Assembly: GCF_025370935.1 (NCBI RefSeq) | Contig: NC_133482.1 | Coordinates: 1,533,787 to 1,597,786, forward strand | Direction: 5' to 3' | Source: Choristoneura fumiferana | Taxonomy: Eukaryota; Arthropoda; Insecta; Lepidoptera; Tortricidae | DNA: 64,000 bases | Shown here: piece by piece, positions 59,450-64,000 of the stretch | How positions within the stretch are numbered: position 1 is the first letter of the stretch | Layout of the letters: every line of letters begins with the position of its first letter | The notes under the pieces: model-generated | The model's database searches: none | What the model saw: the letters and a program-made list of their open reading frames with translations, nothing else | What the model was told of the DNA's origin: nothing | Translations under genes and position numbers: made by a program

Positions 59450-62400
59450 AAGTTAGCGGCCAAAAGTTAGCGGCCGACTATAACCCGACCAAATGAAAAA
59501 GGCAGAAATTAAAATGATTTTTTTTCACTTTATTAGGGAAATACAGTGGTTATTTCTTTAAATATAACAAGTTTTTCGCAAAACGCTTCAATTAAATCCA
59601 AAAGCCAGGAGTTAAAAGAGATAAAATCAAAGTAACATGACAAATAAAAAAGTGTGAAGTTAGCGGCCGATTCTGAAATAATAATGAATTACTCAAAAGA
59701 GCAAGTTATAGACAGACGAACACAATGAAGGGTATCTTAAACAAAGCGGATAAACAAGAACTTTCATTAAGGTTCATTTTCACTCGCTTCGCAAGGTGTT
59801 TAGACGGTCATCGACAGGACTGAACTAAGCGGCCAATACTAAAATGAAGGAATTTATTTCAGAAGTCTCAGTTATAGACTGACGAACACATTGACAAGTA
59901 TCTCAAACGAAGTGCATGAACAAGAGCTTTCTTTTCAGGCGATTACCACTCACTTCGGAAAGTGTTAAGACGGTTAACTGGCAACATTAATGTTAGCGGC
60001 CGGAACAAAAATGAAAGTTTTTTTATAATAAGTGCCAGTTATAGACTGACGAACACATTGACAAGTATATCAAACGAAGCGCATGAACAAGAGCTTTCTT
60101 TTCAGGCGATTACCACTCACTTCGGAAAGTGTTAAGACGGTAAACTGGCAGTTTCAAAGTTAGCGGCCGGAACAAAAATGAAAGTTTTTTATAAAAGTGC
60201 CAGTTATAGACTGACGAACACATTGACAAGTATATCAAACGAAGCGCATGAACAAGAGCTTTCTTTTAAGGCGATTACCACTCACTTCGGAAAGTGTTAA
60301 GACGGTTAACTGGCAGCATTAAAGTTAGCGGCCGGAACAAAAATGAAAGTTTTTTATAAAAAGTGCCAGTTATAGACTGATGAACACATTGACAAGTATC
60401 TCAAACGAAGCGCATGAACAAGAGCTTTCTTTTAAGGCGATTACCACTCACTTCGGAAAGTGTTAAGACGGTAAACTGGCAGCATTCAAGTTAGCGGCCG
60501 GAACAAAAATGAAAGTTTTTTATAAAAAGTGCCAGTTATAGACTGATGAACACATTGACAAGTATCTCAGACGAAGCGCATAAACAAGAGCTTTCTTTTA
60601 AGGCGATTACCACTCACTTCGGAAAGTGTTAAGACGGTTAACTGGCAGCATTCAAGTTAGCGGCCGGAACAAAAATGAAAGTTTTTTATAAAAAGTGCCA
60701 GTTATAGACTGATGAACACATTGACAAGTATCTCAAACGAAGCGCATAAACAAGAGCTTTCTTTTAAGCGATTACCACTCACTTCGGAAAGTGTTAAGAC
60801 GGTTAACTGGCAGCATTAAAGTTAGCGGCCGAACAAAAATGAAAGTTTTTTATAATAAGTGCCAGTTATAGACTGATGAACACATTGACAAGTATCTCAA
60901 ACGAAGCGCATGAACAAGAGCTTTCTTTTAAAGCGATTACCACTCACTTCGGAAAGTGTTAAGACGGTTAACTGGCAGCATTAAAGTTAGCGGCCGAAAC
61001 AAAAATGAAAGTTTTTTATAATAAGTGCCAGTTATAGACTGACGAACACATTGACAAGTATCTCAAACGAAGCGCATGAACAAGAGCTTTCTTTTAAGGC
61101 GATTACCACTCACTTCGGAAAGTGTTAAGACGGTAAACTGGCAGCATTCAAAGTTAGCGGCCGAAACAAAAATGAAAGTTTTTTATAAAAAGTGCCAGTT
61201 ATAGACTGATGAACACATTGACAAGTATCTCAGACGAAGCGCATAAACAAGAGCTTTCTTTTAAGGCGATTACCACTCACTTCGGAAAGTGTTAAGACGG
61301 TAAACTGGCAGCATTAAAGTTAGCGGCCGAAACAAAAATGAAAGTTTTTTATAAAAGTGCCAGTTATAGACTGATGAACACATTGACAAGTATCTCAAAC
61401 GAAGCGCATAAACAAGAGCTTTCTTTTAAGGCAATTTTCACTCACTTCGGAAAGTGTTAAGACGGTTAACTGGCAGCATTAAAGTTAGCGGCCGAAACAA
61501 AAATGAAAGTTTTTTATAATAAGTGCCAGTTATAGACTGATGAACACATTGACAAGTATCTCAAACGAAGCGCATGAACAAGAGCTTTCTTTTAAAGCGA
61601 TTACCACTCACTTCGGAAAGTGTTAAGACGGTTAACTGGCAGCATTAAAGTTAGCGGCCGGAACAAAAATGAAAGTTTTTTTTAAAAGTGCCAGTTATAG
61701 ACTGACGAACACAAAAACAAGTATTTTAAACGAAGCGCATGAACAAGAGCTTTATTTTAAAGCGATAACCACTCACTTCGGAAAGTGTTAAGACGCATTT
61801 TTTTAGCGGCGAAACAAAAATGAAAGTGTTTTACGAACTGGCAGTTAAAGTTAGCGGCCGAACAAATTGAAAGTTTTTCATAAAAAGTGCAGTTATAGAC
61901 TGATGAACACATTTCACTCGGAAAGTGTTAAGAAGGCCCACATTAAAGTTAGCGGCCGGAACAAAAATGAAAGTTTTTTATAAAAAGTGCCAGTTATAGA
62001 CTGATGAACACATTGACAAGTATCTCAAACGAAGCGCATGAACAAGAGCTTTCTTTTAAGGCGATTACCACTCACTTCGGAAAGTGTTAAGACGGTAAAC
62101 TGGCAGTATTAAAGTTAGCGGCCGGAACTAAAATGAAAGTTTTTTATAAAAAGTCCCAGTTATAGACTGACGAACACATTGGCTAGTATCTCAAACCAAG
62201 CGCATAAACAAGAGCTTTCTTTTAAGGCTATTACCACTCACTTCGGAAAGTGTTAAGACGGTAAACTGGCAGTTTCAAAGTTAGCGGCCGGAACAAAAAT
62301 GAAAGTTTTTTATAAAAAGTGCCAGTTATAGACTGATGAAACGTATCTCAAACGAAGCGCATAAACAAGAGCTTTCTTTTAAGGCGATTAATACTCACTT

Positions 62401-63650
62401 CGGAAAGTAATAAGGCGGTTAACTGGCAACATTAAAGTTAGCGGCCGGAGCAAAAATGAAAGTTTTTTATAATAAGTGCCAGTTATAGACTGATGAACAC
62501 ATTGACAAGTATCTCAAACGAAGCGCATGAAGAAGAGCTTTCTTTTAAAGCGATTACCACTCACTTCGGAAAGTGTTAAGACGGTAAACTGGCAGTTTCA
62601 AAGTTAGCGGCCGGAACAAAAATAAAAGTTTTTTTTAAAAGTGCCAGTTATAGACTGACGAACACATTGACAAGTATATCAAACGAAGCGCATGAACAAG
62701 AGCTTTCTTTTAAGGTGATTACCACTCACTTCGGAAAGTGTTAAGACGGTAAACTGGCAGAATTCAAGTTAGCGACCGGAACAAAAATGAAAGTTTTTTT
62801 ATAAAAAGTGCCAGTTATAGACTGACGAACACATTGACAAGTATATCAAACGAAGCGCATGAACAAGAGCTTTCTTTTAAGGCGATTACCACTCACTTCG
62901 GAAAGTGTTAAGACGGTAAACTGGCAGAATTCAAGTAAGCGGCCGGAACAAAAATGAAAGTTTTTTATAAAAAGTGCCAGTTATAGACTGATGAACACAT
63001 TGACAAGTATCTCAGACGAAGCGCATAAACAAGAGCTTTCTTTTAAGGCGATTACCACTCACTTCGGAAAGTGTTAAGACGGTAAACTGGCAGAATTCAA
63101 GTTAGCGGCCGGAGCAAAAATGAAAGTTTTTTATAAAAAGTGCCAGTTATAGACTGACGAACACATTGACAAGTATCTCAAATGAAGCGCATGAACAAGA
63201 GCTTTATTTTAAAGCCATTACCACTCACTTCGGAAAGTGTTAAGATGGTTAACTGGCAGCATTACCTAAAGTTAGCGGCCGGAACAAAAATGAAAGTTTT
63301 TAAAAAAAAGTGCCAGTTATTGACTGACGAACACATTGGCTAGTATATCTGACGAAGCGCATGAGAAACAGCTTTCTTTTAAAGCGATTACCACTCACTT
63401 CGGAAAGTGTTAAGACGGTAAACTGGCAACATTAAAGTTAGCGGCCGGAAAAAAAAACTAAGTTTTTTATAAAAAACGCCCAAGTTATAGACTGACGAAC
63501 ACAATATTATTATATATATATAGCTATTTTTTGGATCAGGGATGATTTGTAAGTTTTACTTTTAAGGCGTATTACCACTCACTTCGAAGTGTTAAGACGG
63601 TTAACTGGCCAGCATTAAAGTTAGCGCCGGAACAAAAATGTAAGTTTTTT
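59450..63650. repeat. Satellite array, unit about 166 bp
   Basis: About 25 tandem units. Unit starts (GTTAGCGGCC) at 59992, 60159, 60324, 60490, 60656, 60821, 60986, 61153, 61319, 61484 and 61650 are 165-167 bp apart; then 62114, 62280, 62437, 62603, 62768, 62935, 63101, 63271 and 63437. Each unit carries GTTAGCGGCCGGAAC, AAAATGAAAGTTTTTTATAA, GTGCCAGTTATAGACTGA, CAAGAGCTTTCTTTTAAGG, CCACTCACTTCGGAAAGTG and TAAGACGGTTAACTGGCAG. Shortened units lie at 61803-61948. The outermost units (59450-59990 and 63437-63650) are the most diverged. No frame is conserved across units, so it is not coding. Confidence 0.97.
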
Positions 63651-63655
63651 ATTAA

Positions 63656-63755
63656 AATGGACAGACGGACAAACAGACAGGCAGACAGACAGACAGACAG
63701 ACATGGCGAACCTTTAAAGGTTCCGTTTTTCCATTTTGGCTCCGGATCCTAAAAA
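63656..63755 (+). repeat. Repeat family C fragment with (CAGA)n
   Basis: GACAGACGGACAAACAGACA, then (GACA)n, then AGGTTCCGTTTTTCCATTTT and GGATCCTAAAAAGACG. Confidence 0.7.
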
Positions 63756-63879
63756 GACGATTTTCATACCTTTGTTTTATCCTTTTTTAAAGAAATCATT
63801 CATATCGATTAATCGTGTTTGAATAGATAAATAACCGCACCAGGTAGACCATAAAATATTTACAGATATAGTTATATAT

Positions 63880-64000
63880 TCACATAAATTGATAGTTAAA
63901 TTAAAATAAAAAAATATTTAAGGGGACCTCCCATAAACAAACGTGATTTTTTGCGGTTTTAGGTTCGTACCTAAAGGGTGCCAGCGAGCCCTATTACTGA
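63880..64000. repeat. Repeat family C, partial at window edge
   Basis: TAAGGGGACCTCCCATAAAC and AACGTGATTTTTTGCGG match 31555-31600. The copy continues past the window. Confidence 0.6.

Noticed and set aside
59450..63650. CRISPR-like array
   Set aside because: The whole 166-bp unit repeats, with no short repeat plus unique spacer pattern, and the context is an insect genome.

Overview
The window looks like nuclear DNA of a moth or butterfly (Lepidoptera). It has compact spliced genes set in a dense background of repeats typical of that order: three tRNA-related SINE families, RTE-type LINE 3' ends with (GATGAT)n tails, Helitron-like repeats, mariner-type relics, many short palindromic MITEs, one decayed Ty3/gypsy element and one RNase H-bearing non-LTR element. 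A 100-N gap lies at 45129-45228. I see no bacterial, organellar or CRISPR-like content.

Region 1 (1-8.2 kb): no gene; MITEs, SINE fragments and a roughly 860 bp fold-back element with a mariner-type transposase relic. Region 2 (8.4-12.6 kb, + strand): a five-exon gene of the PDSS2 family, the catalytically degenerate subunit of the mitochondrial long-chain polyprenyl diphosphate synthase that makes the coenzyme Q side chain. Region 3 (12.6-18.3 kb): repeats only. Region 4 (18.6-21.2 kb, - strand): a second, two-exon PDSS2 gene of 404 codons. The two copies are convergent, about 6 kb apart, clearly divergent, and share their first intron position.

Region 5 (21.4-39.4 kb): a long gene-free stretch with nested transposons. 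Region 6 (39.4-45.1 kb, - strand): a decayed gypsy element followed by a decayed LINE with reverse transcriptase and RNase H. Region 7 (about 45.2-56.4 kb, - strand): a multi-exon gene I do not recognise. At least eight exons join in phase, ending in an exon of about 4 kb that codes a long helical repeat protein (repeats of about 50 residues with an I-x-x-W-L ... P-x-D core) and a Cys-rich tail. One frame break in an A5 run and a second probable break near the 3' end need checking. Region 8 (56.4-64 kb): a degenerate short-unit repeat field interrupted by palindromic MITEs, then a satellite array of about 4.2 kb with a unit of about 166 bp.

The best candidates for something new are the PDSS2 paralogue pair, the unrecognised repeat protein gene, the 166-bp satellite, and two TIR transposon families that carry a Pol III B-box-like motif inside both inverted repeats at conserved spacing.
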